A stretch of DNA of 64,000 nucleotides from JAAZCI01 sp046462535. GTDB lineage: Bacteria; Pseudomonadota; Gammaproteobacteria; Cardiobacteriales; Wohlfahrtiimonadaceae. The notes beneath the pieces are model-generated. The model had not been told where the DNA came from. It ran no database searches and was given only the letters and a program-made list of their open reading frames with translations. The position numbers and the translations under genes are program-made. The DNA lies in contig JBKGVF010000022.1 in NCBI GenBank assembly GCA_046462535.1, positions 1 through 64,000 on the forward strand, in the 5' to 3' direction. How positions within the stretch are numbered: position 1 is the stretch's first letter; every line of letters begins with the position of its first letter. Shown here piece by piece: positions 16,575 to 25,291 of the stretch.

Positions 16575-16886
16575 ATGAAAAGAGTAACTGTATTACTAGC
16601 GGCTCTCTGCTTTGCAACAGTGGCAGAAGCGCAAGTTGAGACGATTATCACCACTGTTACCGATCACCAAGGCAATGAAGAGGTGGCAGTTGAGTATCGA
16701 CAAAAGATGCCAGACTTTAGCTATGATTCTTTTGCTGCTGCTGATCTCAATGGTGATGGTTGCTTAGATAAGCAGGAAGCTCATAACCAAGGGATCTTAA
16801 ATTTTGAGCGCTATGCAAAAACAACGCCACGCTGCTTGACTGAAGAGGAGTATACCGCAGCGATGGAGGGGCGTGACCCTCAATAG
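16575..16886 (+). CDS. Small periplasmic EF-hand protein
   Basis: A 103-residue protein with a cleavable signal peptide (about 1-19, ending VAEA). Residues 58-69 form one canonical EF-hand loop, DLNGDGCLDKQE, with acidic or oxygen ligands at positions 1, 3, 5 and 12 and the central Gly. Two cysteines (C63 inside the loop and C95) could form a disulfide. It probably binds Ca2+ or another divalent cation in the periplasm. It sits 66 bases after sitD but has its own AAGGAGAAG ribosome site and is followed by a terminator. No specific function is known. Confidence 0.75.
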   Translation: MKRVTVLLAALCFATVAEAQVETIITTVTDHQGNEEVAVEYRQKMPDFSYDSFAAADLNGDGCLDKQEAHNQGILNFERYAKTTPRCLTEEEYTAAMEGRDPQ

Positions 16887-16917
16887 AGGAGAGAGAGAAG
16901 GGTTAATTAATTCTATA

Positions 16918-16947
16918 TAAGGGGGAGGGGTCACTTCCCCTTTTTTT
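16918..16947 (+). terminator. Intrinsic terminator
   Basis: AAGGGG and CCCCTT flank a loop containing a second G-run, followed by seven Ts. It ends the EF-hand gene. Confidence 0.65.
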
Positions 16948-17039
16948 ATCCCTCTAAGATGACAGCTAGGGTGAAAGAACGCATAATGAAGGGCAAACTG
17001 AGTCACAATCATGATTAGATAAGTAAGAGGAGTCTATCT

Positions 17040-17795
17040 GTGGGAAAGAGTAATATTGGGATTATTGGATCAAGTGGCCGTATGGGGCAGGTGTTAAGAG
17101 GGGCATTAGCAGAACATACTCAATTTGTGGCTGGAAAGGGGTATAGCCATGAGACTCGGGATACCCTCACTTTAGCGCAACTCTTTTCTGAGAGTGATTA
17201 TGTTGTGGATTTTTCCCATGCTTCATTGGTCGAGGAGATTATTACTGCCGCTATTGATAATCCAAAGCCCTTAGTGATCTGTACAACAGGATGGGATCAG
17301 GAAGCACTCACCCCTAAATTGAAGGAGCTATCGGGTAAAGCCCCACTAATTATTGCATCTAATACAAGTATCGGGGCGATTGTTCAGCGCTACTTAGTTC
17401 GAAAGCTTGCAACGATTTTAGGTGATGAATTTGATATCGATGTCCATGAGAAGCATCACCGTTTTAAAGTAGATAGCCCATCGGGAACGGCTATCTCTTT
17501 AGTGGAGGAGATCCAAGAGGGGAAGCGGGAGCGTGGGCAGGAGTATGAGCTCTACTACGTAGGTAATAGTGCGCGGGAAGAGCGGCAGATTGGGATGTCG
17601 GTACAGCGTGCAGGCTCAATTGTTGGGGAGCATGATGTTAGCTTTACTAGCCTCTCAGAGCAGATTGTTATCCGCCATAACTCATTTGATCGCGCGCTCT
17701 TTGCGCAAGGGGCGATTAAAGCCCTTGAGTGGCTCAATAAAGAGCAGCTAGAGGGGGGCATCTACACCATGTTTGATGTTCTTAACCTAAAATAG
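17040..17795 (+). CDS. dapB: 4-hydroxy-tetrahydrodipicolinate reductase
   Basis: NAD(P)H-dependent enzyme of the lysine/diaminopimelate pathway, 251 residues. The dinucleotide-binding GIIGSSGRMGQ is at 7-17, FSHASLVEE and ICTTGW follow, and the substrate-site signature EKHHRFKVDSPSGTA is near 138-152. Length is slightly below the E. coli enzyme (about 273). The start is GTG 17040 after AGAGGAG. A small membrane-protein gene follows after 22 bases and is likely co-transcribed. Confidence 0.93.
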   Translation: MGKSNIGIIGSSGRMGQVLRGALAEHTQFVAGKGYSHETRDTLTLAQLFSESDYVVDFSHASLVEEIITAAIDNPKPLVICTTGWDQEALTPKLKELSGKAPLIIASNTSIGAIVQRYLVRKLATILGDEFDIDVHEKHHRFKVDSPSGTAISLVEEIQEGKRERGQEYELYYVGNSAREERQIGMSVQRAGSIVGEHDVSFTSLSEQIVIRHNSFDRALFAQGAIKALEWLNKEQLEGGIYTMFDVLNLK

Positions 17796-17817
17796 GGGTG
17801 AGTATAAGGAGGATGGG

Positions 17818-18126
17818 ATGAATCGATTCTATATTAATGGGCGCCCTTTAACCCTAGGGCAGAAGATTATCGGAGGGGCAGTAGGGCTCTTAACATTAGT
17901 GGGGCTCTTTATGGTGATTGCGGTGATCTGGCCCTTTCTCCTTGCACTTTTGTTCGTTGGTATCGGGGTGATTTGGTGGCGTACTCGCCATCTTCGTGCG
18001 CTCTTTAAAGCACAGCAACAGATGATGGATGAGGCAATGGCGCAGATGCATTCAGAGAAGTCACCAGAAGAGGGGGCGCAATCGGGTACCCTCTTTGAAG
18101 GGGAGTATCGTAAAGTTGATGAGTAA
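17818..18126 (+). CDS. Small membrane protein of unknown function
   Basis: A 102-residue protein with two adjacent hydrophobic segments (about 18-38 and 40-57) followed by a charged cytoplasmic tail that starts WWRTRHLRALFKAQQQMMDEAM and ends in an acidic stretch. I do not recognise a family. AAGGAGG precedes the ATG. It follows dapB closely, so it probably shares its transcript, and it is followed by a bidirectional terminator. Confidence 0.65.
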   Translation: MNRFYINGRPLTLGQKIIGGAVGLLTLVGLFMVIAVIWPFLLALLFVGIGVIWWRTRHLRALFKAQQQMMDEAMAQMHSEKSPEEGAQSGTLFEGEYRKVDE

Positions 18127-18167
18127 AGTCGACAAGTGATGATCAGTAGAGGATCGATACAGATAAA

Positions 18168-18192
18168 GAGAGGGACCGATAGGGTCCCTCTC
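18168..18192. terminator. Bidirectional terminator
   Basis: A perfect ten-base stem, GAGAGGGACC with GGTCCCTCTC, closes a loop of six bases (18178-18182 plus one A/G). It lies between convergent genes. The T-tract is weak. Confidence 0.7.
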
Positions 18193-18209
18193 CTGTTTGG
18201 ATGCTCCTT

Positions 18210-19568
18210 TTAAAGAAAGGAGGTGATAAAGATGGTGAGGATAATGAAGGGAATCACATATTTTAAGTAGTAGAAGAGGAGCGGGGCGATTCCTGTATGA
18301 ATGGTTCCACCATTGGTAATCTCAGCGACACTCTCTTCCCGTTTAATCACAAATCCGATAAAGAGGCTAGAGAGGAGGCTTGTTCCAATAAAGAAGATAT
18401 TGGCACTAATGTTATCGAAGGCCTCGAAGATAGAGTATCCAAATAGGGTAATATGGGCCCAAAGGCTGCTCGATAAGATCGCCGGAAGATTCCCTAGTAG
18501 GAAGATCGTTGCCAGTGTGATAAATGTCGCTCCACGGCGATTTAGCGGAGTCTTCTCAATTAGCGTGGTGATAATCACCTCATAGATCGTCACCGACGTG
18601 GTAAGCGCTGCTAATAGCAGTAGGGTGAAGAAGAGAAGGGCAAAGAGCGTTCCTCCCCACATATTAGAAAAGACAGTGGGTAGTACCTGAAAGACGAGGG
18701 TAGGGCCCGCATCAGGAGCGATATTCGCCGAGGCTAGGGCAGGGAAGATGATAAACCCTATCGCTAATGGGATTAAGGTGTTAATGACCCCTGCTGAGAG
18801 GCTAATTGCCACCATATCCTCCCTCTTACTTAGATAGGAGGAGAGGGTAACCATGACGCCAAAACCAATCGAAAGAGCAAAGAAGACTTGACCTAATGCC
18901 TGAAGAAAGACATCGCCGTTGATAAGGGAGAAGTCTGGAGAGAGGTAGAAGATCACCCCCTCTAAAGCGCCGGGTAGTGTGAGTGCGCGAATAATCATAA
19001 CAATCACCAGTAGAAGGAAGAGTGGCATCACATAAGAGATCAGTCGTTCAATCCCTTGAATAATTCCCTTTACTAAAATGAGATAGTTAACTGCCACAAA
19101 CCCACCGGTGTAGAGAAGCATCTTTAGGGGATTGGCGATTGAGTTATCAAAGTATTCACCTACAGCAGTGCCACTGATGGGGGTTGAGAGGTCGATCTTT
19201 TTCAGGGTGATATCCCCAATATAGCTAGCGACCCATCCACCTAACACCATATAGTAGGCCAATATGCCAAAAGCGCCGATAATGGCGAGTATCCCTACCC
19301 CCTTCCAAAGTGGGGAGATTGCGGGGGCCCCTGCTTTTGCAGCGAAGGAATCGACAGTATTGGTCTGTAGGCGTCGCCCAATGAGATGCTCAGCCATTAA
19401 CATTGGTACCCCTAAAATTAACATTGCGAGAATGAAGATGATGAGATACGCACCCCCTCCATTTTGTCCCACTTGATAAGGAAAGCGCCACGTTGCGCCA
19501 AAACCGATGGTTGCACCTGCAACCGTTGAGATATAGAGGAGTCGATTACTCCAACTTTCGCGTGCCAT
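18210..19568 (-). CDS. Sodium-dependent transporter, NSS (SNF) family
   Basis: Inner-membrane Na+-coupled symporter of 452 residues with about eleven or twelve membrane segments. The family's N-terminal sodium/substrate-binding helix is visible as ATIGFGATWRFPYQVGQNGG, and helix 6 as QVFFALSIGFGVMVTLSSY. Bacterial NSS carriers take up amino acids such as Trp, Tyr, Leu, Met or Ala; the substrate is not deducible. The start is the ATG at 19568, seven bases after AGGAGG; the open frame extends 20 codons further upstream without a ribosome site. It converges on the dapB operon across a bidirectional terminator. Confidence 0.9.
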   Translation of the reverse strand: MARESWSNRLLYISTVAGATIGFGATWRFPYQVGQNGGGAYLIIFILAMLILGVPMLMAEHLIGRRLQTNTVDSFAAKAGAPAISPLWKGVGILAIIGAFGILAYYMVLGGWVASYIGDITLKKIDLSTPISGTAVGEYFDNSIANPLKMLLYTGGFVAVNYLILVKGIIQGIERLISYVMPLFLLLVIVMIIRALTLPGALEGVIFYLSPDFSLINGDVFLQALGQVFFALSIGFGVMVTLSSYLSKREDMVAISLSAGVINTLIPLAIGFIIFPALASANIAPDAGPTLVFQVLPTVFSNMWGGTLFALLFFTLLLLAALTTSVTIYEVIITTLIEKTPLNRRGATFITLATIFLLGNLPAILSSSLWAHITLFGYSIFEAFDNISANIFFIGTSLLSSLFIGFVIKREESVAEITNGGTIHTGIAPLLFYYLKYVIPFIILTIFITSFL

Positions 19569-19901
19569 ATTGATCCTCCTAAGGTCACCTATTATTATGG
19601 ATGACTCCCCTACGCTTGCAGGAATCATATTTTATTACCCCCTCATTAAACGGTGGAATGTGATGTGATGTCAAACATTGCCCAATCGATTAATCAGAGA
19701 GGTGATTAAAACTTACCCACTGTTTTTATCGACTATTATCCTCAGTTATAAGGTGATTAATTGGGATAACAGCTATTTAACAGTGTGATGATGGGTGTGT
19801 GACTCGTCGTTTATTAAGATTAATTTTTGAAATCAGTGGTAATCTCCTTAATATAGAGATTGAGCTATTTTTTAATAATGAATCTGTCAGAGAGGCGTAG
19901 A
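19569..19901. other. Gene-free stretch upstream of the NSS transporter
   Basis: About 330 bases with no convincing gene. It contains the transporter's ribosome site at its left edge and two direct copies of GGTGATTAA (19701-19709 and 19752-19760), plus CGATTAATC nearby, which could be regulator sites. No clear -35/-10 pair was identified. Confidence 0.4.
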
Positions 19902-20039
19902 ATGATCTTTCTTTTACTATTGATGAGTGCAGTCTTAGTGGGATTTCACTACTTAGGCGCCATCGGTGCTTTTATAGGAGGCTCCTTAGTCGTTGCCCTC
20001 TTTCTTCTCTATCTTCGGCTCCCAGAGAGTGATCGGTAG
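19902..20039 (+). CDS. Candidate 45-residue single-pass membrane protein
   Basis: ATG 19902 to TAG 20037-20039 encodes a 45-residue peptide that is almost wholly hydrophobic: two short apolar segments joined by a GAIGAFIGG turn, then a charged tail RLPESDR. A modest AGAGAGG lies upstream. It is too short for automated calling. Small membrane subunits (MetS type) accompany some NSS transporters, and this one is divergent from such a transporter, but they are normally co-directional, so the association is weak. It may be real or chance. Confidence 0.4.
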   Translation: MIFLLLLMSAVLVGFHYLGAIGAFIGGSLVVALFLLYLRLPESDR

Positions 20040-20176
20040 TGCCCGGTATAATTGGGGTAATAATCTTTCTGCTTAACCCTAATTGAATAAAGAATGTTAA
20101 AAAATATTTAAAGAGGATTATCGTAGATTTTAGCAGTTTTTATTTAGTAGATAGGCTATGATTAATCCCACTATAA

Positions 20177-20216
20177 CGACAGCTTCTGTCGCTCGATAAC
20201 AAATAATAAATAATAA
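20177..20216 (+). promoter_or_regulatory. Leader hairpin and AAYAAYAA motifs before rlmKL
   Basis: A hairpin CGACAG-CTT-CTGTCG (20177-20191) is followed by two AATAATAA motifs (20202-20209 and 20209-20216), about 20 bases before the rlmKL start codon. It is A-rich single-stranded RNA of the kind Hfq binds; function unknown. Confidence 0.35.
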
Positions 20217-20236
20217 AAAGAAGTAAACACAAAATT

Positions 20237-22438
20237 ATGTCCCAATTTTATATTACCTGTGCCGATCGCCTAGCCCCGTATGTTGTTGATGAGTTAACCG
20301 CTTTAGGTATAGCAAGCCGTCAACAAGGAACTGGGGTTGCCTTTGAGGGGGAGATGCGTGATGCATATCGTGCTGCCCTCTGGGTGCGCTGTGGCTCGCG
20401 GTTACTCTTGCAACTTAAAGAGGGGCGTTTTACTACGCTCGATCAGCTCTATCTTGAACTGAGCCTCTTTCCCTGGTCCTCCCATATGCGGGAGAGTGAT
20501 ACCTTTGCAACCTATGTTACAACACGGCGTCAACCTAAAATTCATACCCATTTTGCTGCGCTCCGGGTAAAAGATGCCATTGCTGATTACTTTAGTGATC
20601 TGATGGGGGTGCGCCCCGATGTGAATACCGATGCACCGATGCATCGTATTCAGCTTCATATTGATGAAGATCGTTATCTGCTCTATCTCGATCTAAGTGG
20701 AGATCCCCTCCATAAGCGGGGCTTTCGTGTTGAGCAGGGGGTCGCTCCGATTCGGGAGAATCTTGCAGCTGCACTCCTCTACCGCTCAAACTGGCCAGAG
20801 AAGGCAGCAAATAATGAGGATTTTATCGATCCCCTCTGTGGCGCAGGGACATTGCTGATTGAGGCGGCCTTAATGGCGCGGGATATCGCTCCTGGCCTCT
20901 ATCGGGATGAGTTTGGGTTTATGCATTGGCGCCGTTTTGAAGCCCCTATCTGGGAAGAGGTGCTTCAGGAGGCAAAAGAGCGGGCAGAAGCGGGTGAGGC
21001 CCGTTATAAGGGGAAATTACTAGGGATAGAGCATAATGCTCGGATGATTGGGATTACCAAAGCGAATGCTGATCGGGCGCGAGTGCTGAAAAATATGTCT
21101 TTTATCCATCGCCCTTTTCAACATTATCACCGTGATCCAACGTATCAGAAGGGGTTGATCGTCACAAACCCTCCCTATGGTGAGCGGCTAGGGGAGAAGC
21201 AAGAGTTAGAGCAGACTTATCAAGAGTTAGGCGATTGGTTACGCCAATATGAGGGCTTTACAGCAGGTGTGATTACCTCAGACCTTGAGCTTGGACGGGT
21301 GATGGGTATTCGTGCAGAGCGTATGAATAAGTTCTTCAATGGCCCATTAGATTGTACCTATCTCCAATTTACACTCGATCCTCAATTTTATGTGGATCGG
21401 GCGCAGGCAGATGCCCGTGAGGCTGAGCGACGGGAAGAGGAGCTCTTTGCCGGAGGTGGCGAAGATTTTAAAAATCGGCTCACCAAGAATAGGCGGGAGC
21501 GGGAGCGTTGGGCTAACCGGGAAGGGGTAAGCTGCTATCGCCTCTATGATGCAGATATGCCAGAATTTAATGTGGCTATCGATCGGTATGGGGATTCATT
21601 GGTGATCTATGAGTATGCCCCACCGAAGAGTGTCAAGCGTGAGCGGGCTGCCGAGCGGTTAGCAAAAGTTGAGGGGATTGTGCCGCTCCTCTTTAAAGAG
21701 ATTAAGCCAGAAAATATTCACCTTAAGGTGCGCGAGCGTCAGCGAGGGAAACGGCAGTATGAGAAGCGGGATTCTGAGCGGCAGTTCCATCAGGTATGGG
21801 AGGGGAGTGCCAAGTATTATGTTAATCTTACCGATTATCTCGATACAGGACTCTTTCTCGATCACCGTTTAGTGCGGCAATATATTCATGAGCATGCGGA
21901 AAACCAACGTTTTTTAAATCTCTACGCTTATACAGGGACGGCTACTGTGCAGGCAGCTAATGGGGGCGCAGCTACGACTACATCGGTGGATCTATCCCAC
22001 AACTATCTTGATTGGGCGAAGCGCAATATGCGTCTTAATGAGCATAGTGAGGGGAAGCGTCACCAATTTATTCAAGGGGATGTTACCGCTTGGCTAGCTG
22101 CACGTATTGAGCAGATGCGCCAAAAACCGCTACTGAAGCAGCGAGAAGATAAGTATGATCTCATCTTTATGGATCCCCCCTCCTTTTCCAACTCAAAGCA
22201 GATGGAGGGGGTACTCGATATCCAGCGGGATCATGAGCATCTTATTACACAGGCGATGCGCTTGCTTGATCGTGAGGGGCTCTTGATCTTCTCAACCAAT
22301 CTACGCTCCTTTAGATTAGCGGAGGCGCTTAATGAGCGGTATGAGATTAAAGATCGTTCCCGTGCTACGTTACCAGAAGATTTTAAACGCAATCCTCGTA
22401 TTCGAAGCTGCTACTTTATTAAGCATCGATTACGGTAG
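20237..22438 (+). CDS. rlmL: 23S rRNA G2445/G2069 methyltransferase RlmKL
   Basis: Fused two-enzyme protein of 733 residues, slightly longer than the E. coli protein (about 702). The N-terminal half has a THUMP region, the SAM motif FIDPLCGAGTLLIEAA and the catalytic NPPYGER near 311 (RlmL, N2 of G2445). The C-terminal half has NLYAYTGTATVQAA and DPPSFSNSK near 645 (RlmK, N7 of G2069). Substrate is the large-subunit rRNA during ribosome assembly. The ATG lacks a strong Shine-Dalgarno (AAGAAG is distant) and follows an unusually A-rich leader. Confidence 0.93.
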   Translation: MSQFYITCADRLAPYVVDELTALGIASRQQGTGVAFEGEMRDAYRAALWVRCGSRLLLQLKEGRFTTLDQLYLELSLFPWSSHMRESDTFATYVTTRRQPKIHTHFAALRVKDAIADYFSDLMGVRPDVNTDAPMHRIQLHIDEDRYLLYLDLSGDPLHKRGFRVEQGVAPIRENLAAALLYRSNWPEKAANNEDFIDPLCGAGTLLIEAALMARDIAPGLYRDEFGFMHWRRFEAPIWEEVLQEAKERAEAGEARYKGKLLGIEHNARMIGITKANADRARVLKNMSFIHRPFQHYHRDPTYQKGLIVTNPPYGERLGEKQELEQTYQELGDWLRQYEGFTAGVITSDLELGRVMGIRAERMNKFFNGPLDCTYLQFTLDPQFYVDRAQADAREAERREEELFAGGGEDFKNRLTKNRRERERWANREGVSCYRLYDADMPEFNVAIDRYGDSLVIYEYAPPKSVKRERAAERLAKVEGIVPLLFKEIKPENIHLKVRERQRGKRQYEKRDSERQFHQVWEGSAKYYVNLTDYLDTGLFLDHRLVRQYIHEHAENQRFLNLYAYTGTATVQAANGGAATTTSVDLSHNYLDWAKRNMRLNEHSEGKRHQFIQGDVTAWLAARIEQMRQKPLLKQREDKYDLIFMDPPSFSNSKQMEGVLDIQRDHEHLITQAMRLLDREGLLIFSTNLRSFRLAEALNERYEIKDRSRATLPEDFKRNPRIRSCYFIKHRLR

Positions 22439-22483
22439 GGTTGGGTCCGATTAAGTGGGGGTTATTATCAAATATAGAATATA

Positions 22484-22507
22484 TTATCTATAACATTACA
22501 TAGATAA
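22484..22507. promoter_or_regulatory. Inverted repeat in the A+T-rich region before the H-NS-family gene
   Basis: TTATCTAT and ATAGATAA flank eight bases, inside an A+T-dominated stretch running from about 22460 to 22570, with TATAAT at 22546-22551. H-NS-type proteins favour such DNA and commonly autoregulate, so self-control is plausible. Confidence 0.4.
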
Positions 22508-22580
22508 CATTATATTAATAATCGTCACTAATAATCAGATATAGTTATAATATAATACTAATAAAAGATAGGAGGAGATT

Positions 22581-22916
22581 ATGTCTGACAAAATAGATTA
22601 TGAAGCGTTAACGCTTGATGAGTTAGAAGCGATCGTTGTTGAGGCGAGTGAAGAGATTGAGCGTCGTCGCCTTGCTGAAGCGAGTAAAATTAGACAGAAG
22701 ATTAAGGGAATCTTAGAGGACTCTGGCTTAAGCCTGAATGATGTCTTTAAAGAGAAGAATCCCCGTAAAGGGCGAAAAATCCCGATGCAATTCCAGAATC
22801 CTTATAACCCCGAAGAGCAGTGGAGTGGTCGTGGCCGGATGCCTGTCTGGATGCGTGAGATTATTGAGCGAGAGGGGGGAACAAAAGAGGATTTTCGCAT
22901 TAAAGAGGAGAGCTAG
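22581..22916 (+). CDS. H-NS-family nucleoid-associated protein
   Basis: A 111-residue DNA-binding protein. The N-terminal two-thirds (about 5-60) is a charged, heptad-like oligomerisation region starting YEALTLDELEAIVVEASEE. The C-terminal domain carries the family signature QFQNPYNPEEQWSGRGRMP, equivalent to the YxNPxNpxxtWsGRGRxPxWl motif whose RGR loop inserts in the minor groove of A+T-rich DNA. Such proteins silence horizontally acquired genes and organise the nucleoid. ATG follows AGGAGG. The gene is alone and preceded by very A+T-rich DNA. It is closer to the short proteobacterial H-NS-like proteins (BpH3/HvrA type) than to enteric H-NS. Confidence 0.87.
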   Translation: MSDKIDYEALTLDELEAIVVEASEEIERRRLAEASKIRQKIKGILEDSGLSLNDVFKEKNPRKGRKIPMQFQNPYNPEEQWSGRGRMPVWMREIIEREGGTKEDFRIKEES

Positions 22917-22919
22917 CCA

Positions 22920-23657
22920 TTAACGATCGTAGAGATGGTAAGACCATGTTGGCGTTAGGGGCTTCATCGCAAGATGGAGCCCTTCTCTATTGGTCTGAAT
23001 ATTGCCCTCAGTAAGTATTAATTGCCCCTCTTGAGGGTAGTAGAGGGCAAAACTATTATTGGCAATAGGGGTATGGATTGAGAGCACCCCGCCACTTAAA
23101 GGGCCATCACAGATGCCCTGGATATTGGGCGTTTGATGTGAGGGGGGGTGTAGAGTCAGTTTTGAAAGAGCTGATAAGCCACCTCCATGTGCTTTTAGAT
23201 AGGCCTCTTTAGCAGACCAAAGCGCGTAGAATGCTTCTAAAAATGAGGGGGCTTCTGCAATCCACTGCCGTTCACTCTTGGAAAAGGTGCGAAGCAGTAA
23301 TTTATCAAAGGCGCGCTGAGGATCGATCCTCTCTAGATCGATCCCTAATAAAGAATCGGGTTTTCGCGTCAGAAGCAGGGCTACCCACTCTGTACTATGG
23401 GTGAGATTAAAGCTGGCAGGATGGTGGGCCAGTGCTGGTTTCCCATGGGGACCATGGAGCATTTTCAGGGGATGATCGAGCGTCAGAGATAACATCTGTT
23501 CTAGCTGATGGTGAAGGAGTGCTCGCCCTAGTAGATATGATCTCTGTCGCCTCTTCGATCCAAAGGGACGATGATAGTAGGGATAGTGCTGCTCTGCCCA
23601 TGCGATGCTTTCGGGCGTAATAGGTATCAGGGTGCCATAGATGGGGTATTTACTCAT
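22920..23657 (-). CDS. 4'-phosphopantetheinyl transferase, Sfp type
   Basis: Transfers the phosphopantetheine arm of CoA to carrier proteins; 245 residues, the Sfp-type length. GIDLERIDP (Mg2+ and CoA site) and FYALWSAKEAYLKAHGGGL (catalytic Glu and Lys) are intact, as is the upstream HGKPAL with FNLTHSTEWVALL. No polyketide or peptide synthetase lies in the window, so it may serve fatty-acid synthesis in place of AcpS or a cluster elsewhere. Its start overlaps the end of the adenosyltransferase gene by eight bases, indicating an operon with it and ubiA. Confidence 0.85.
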   Translation of the reverse strand: MSKYPIYGTLIPITPESIAWAEQHYPYYHRPFGSKRRQRSYLLGRALLHHQLEQMLSLTLDHPLKMLHGPHGKPALAHHPASFNLTHSTEWVALLLTRKPDSLLGIDLERIDPQRAFDKLLLRTFSKSERQWIAEAPSFLEAFYALWSAKEAYLKAHGGGLSALSKLTLHPPSHQTPNIQGICDGPLSGGVLSIHTPIANNSFALYYPQEGQLILTEGNIQTNREGLHLAMKPLTPTWSYHLYDR

Positions 23658-24222
23658 CTTTTGTCAGTCGCTCACTCTGCCAGTAATATTCAGATACCCC
23701 CTCTGCTTGAGCAATGATGCGTGCCATGATAAAGAAGTAATCGGAGAGGCGATTGAGCCAGATTAATGAGATTGGGTTGAGCCGCTTCTCCTGCTCTTCA
23801 AGTCGCCATAAGAGCCGCTCTGTGCGTCGCACTATGGTACGAATAAGGTGGGTGTGGCTAATTAAGAGTGATCCGGTGGGGAGAATAAACTCTTTTAATG
23901 GTGGCAGCTGCTCATTATAGTGAGTGATTCGCTCTTCAAGGATGGTGATTTGCTCCTCTTTAAAGAGTATCTGATTAGGAAGCGCAAGCTCCCCACCAAG
24001 ATTAAAGAGGTGATGTTGCAGTGTGAGCCACTCATCAGCAATCGTGGTTAACTCTGCACAATTAAGATGATAAATTCCAATACCGATTAAGGCATTGAGC
24101 TCATCAACCACACCGATCGCCTCGATCGCAAGCGCCCCCTTTGAGTATTGTTGACCATTAGCGAGTGTAGTGGTGCCACGATCACCATTGCGGGTAACGA
24201 CTTTTGAGATTCGATTGCCCAT
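23650..24222 (-). CDS. Cob(I)yrinic acid a,c-diamide adenosyltransferase, PduO type
   Basis: ATP:cob(I)alamin adenosyltransferase of 190 residues. TRNGDRGTTTLANGQ near the N-terminus binds ATP, VDELNALIG follows, and the C-terminal RRTERLLWRL and LNRLSDYFFIMAR are the family's cobalamin/ATP residues. It makes adenosylcobalamin. I chose ATG 24222, nine bases after AGGAGG; an ATG at 24231 abuts the ribosome site. The Shine-Dalgarno lies inside the last codons of ubiA, so the genes are coupled. Confidence 0.88.
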   Translation of the reverse strand: MGNRISKVVTRNGDRGTTTLANGQQYSKGALAIEAIGVVDELNALIGIGIYHLNCAELTTIADEWLTLQHHLFNLGGELALPNQILFKEEQITILEERITHYNEQLPPLKEFILPTGSLLISHTHLIRTIVRRTERLLWRLEEQEKRLNPISLIWLNRLSDYFFIMARIIAQAEGVSEYYWQSERLTKDE

Positions 24223-24227
24223 TGTTA

Positions 24228-25121
24228 TCATCCTCCTATCGCTTCTGGTGAGGGAAGATAGTGGAGGAGTAAGACAATAAAGTAGGTCATACCGACCCGA
24301 TTGTTTTGGAGAAATGCATTAAAACAGGCGAGGCGATCATGCCCCTTAACCATCATAATTTGCTGGATAAAGAGTCCGGCTACTACCAGTAACCCGAGGT
24401 AGACAATCAATCCATGCTCTAGGCGGATCGATACAATGGTCAGAAGCAGTAACATCGCCCCCTGTAAGGCGATAATAATGTAGTAATCTCGCTCTCCAAG
24501 GAGTGCTTCAAAGAGTAGCGCTGAGGAGCGGACATTAATTTTCTTATCATCATCTCGATCACACATGGCATATTCGGTATCGTAGATTAAGGTCCAGCAG
24601 ATATTGGCCACCATTAGGAGGTAGGCTTCTAGTGGAATGCTCCCTCGAATCTCCATAAATGCCATTGGAATGCCGAAGGCGAAGGCTAACCCTAAATGGG
24701 CTTGAGGAAGGGAGTGGAAGCGCTTCATATAGGGGTAGCTAAGCGCGATCAGTAGGGCAGGGATAGCCAATAGAAGGGTCTGCCATTTAAGGAGCAATGC
24801 TAACCCTAAGGCTACCACAAGGAGTAGGAGTAAGAGAGTTACGGCCTCCTTTAAGGTTACTTTTCCTGAGGTTAGGGGGCGCTGAAGGGTCCGTTTTACA
24901 TGCTTATCAAATTCACGGTCGGCAATATCATTAATAACACAACCTGCTGAGCGCATAATAAAGACACCAGCGGCAAAGATTGCCAGGATACTTAAGGGGG
25001 GTGCGCCTTCACTGGCGATCCAGATCCCCCATAATGTAGGCCATAGCAGAAGAAGAGAGCCGATAGGCCGCTCCACTCGCATCAGTTGTAGATAGTATGG
25101 AATATTCCTCAATTGCAACAT
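24228..25121 (-). CDS. ubiA: 4-hydroxybenzoate octaprenyltransferase
   Basis: Inner-membrane prenyltransferase of ubiquinone synthesis, 297 residues with about eight or nine helices. Both aspartate-rich motifs are present: NDIADREFDKHVKRT near 79-93 and DTEYAMCDRDDDKKI near 190. It joins the polyprenyl tail to 4-hydroxybenzoate. It is first of a three-gene minus-strand operon with the adenosyltransferase and phosphopantetheinyl transferase; chorismate lyase (ubiC) is not adjacent. Confidence 0.92.
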   Translation of the reverse strand: MLQLRNIPYYLQLMRVERPIGSLLLLWPTLWGIWIASEGAPPLSILAIFAAGVFIMRSAGCVINDIADREFDKHVKRTLQRPLTSGKVTLKEAVTLLLLLLVVALGLALLLKWQTLLLAIPALLIALSYPYMKRFHSLPQAHLGLAFAFGIPMAFMEIRGSIPLEAYLLMVANICWTLIYDTEYAMCDRDDDKKINVRSSALLFEALLGERDYYIIIALQGAMLLLLTIVSIRLEHGLIVYLGLLVVAGLFIQQIMMVKGHDRLACFNAFLQNNRVGMTYFIVLLLHYLPSPEAIGG

Positions 25122-25291
25122 AGTTCGCTAAACTCCAAAAACCTGATGATAAGGGGGTTAGTATACCCCACCAAACCTGCTTTGCAGAACCACTTTAGCG
25201 GATTGGGTGTGGTAGACTATCTTGACTAAGCGGCGCCCCACTGTGGCGCGTAGGTTAGATTTGAGCAGAGAAGAGATTAAAGGGGATGGTC

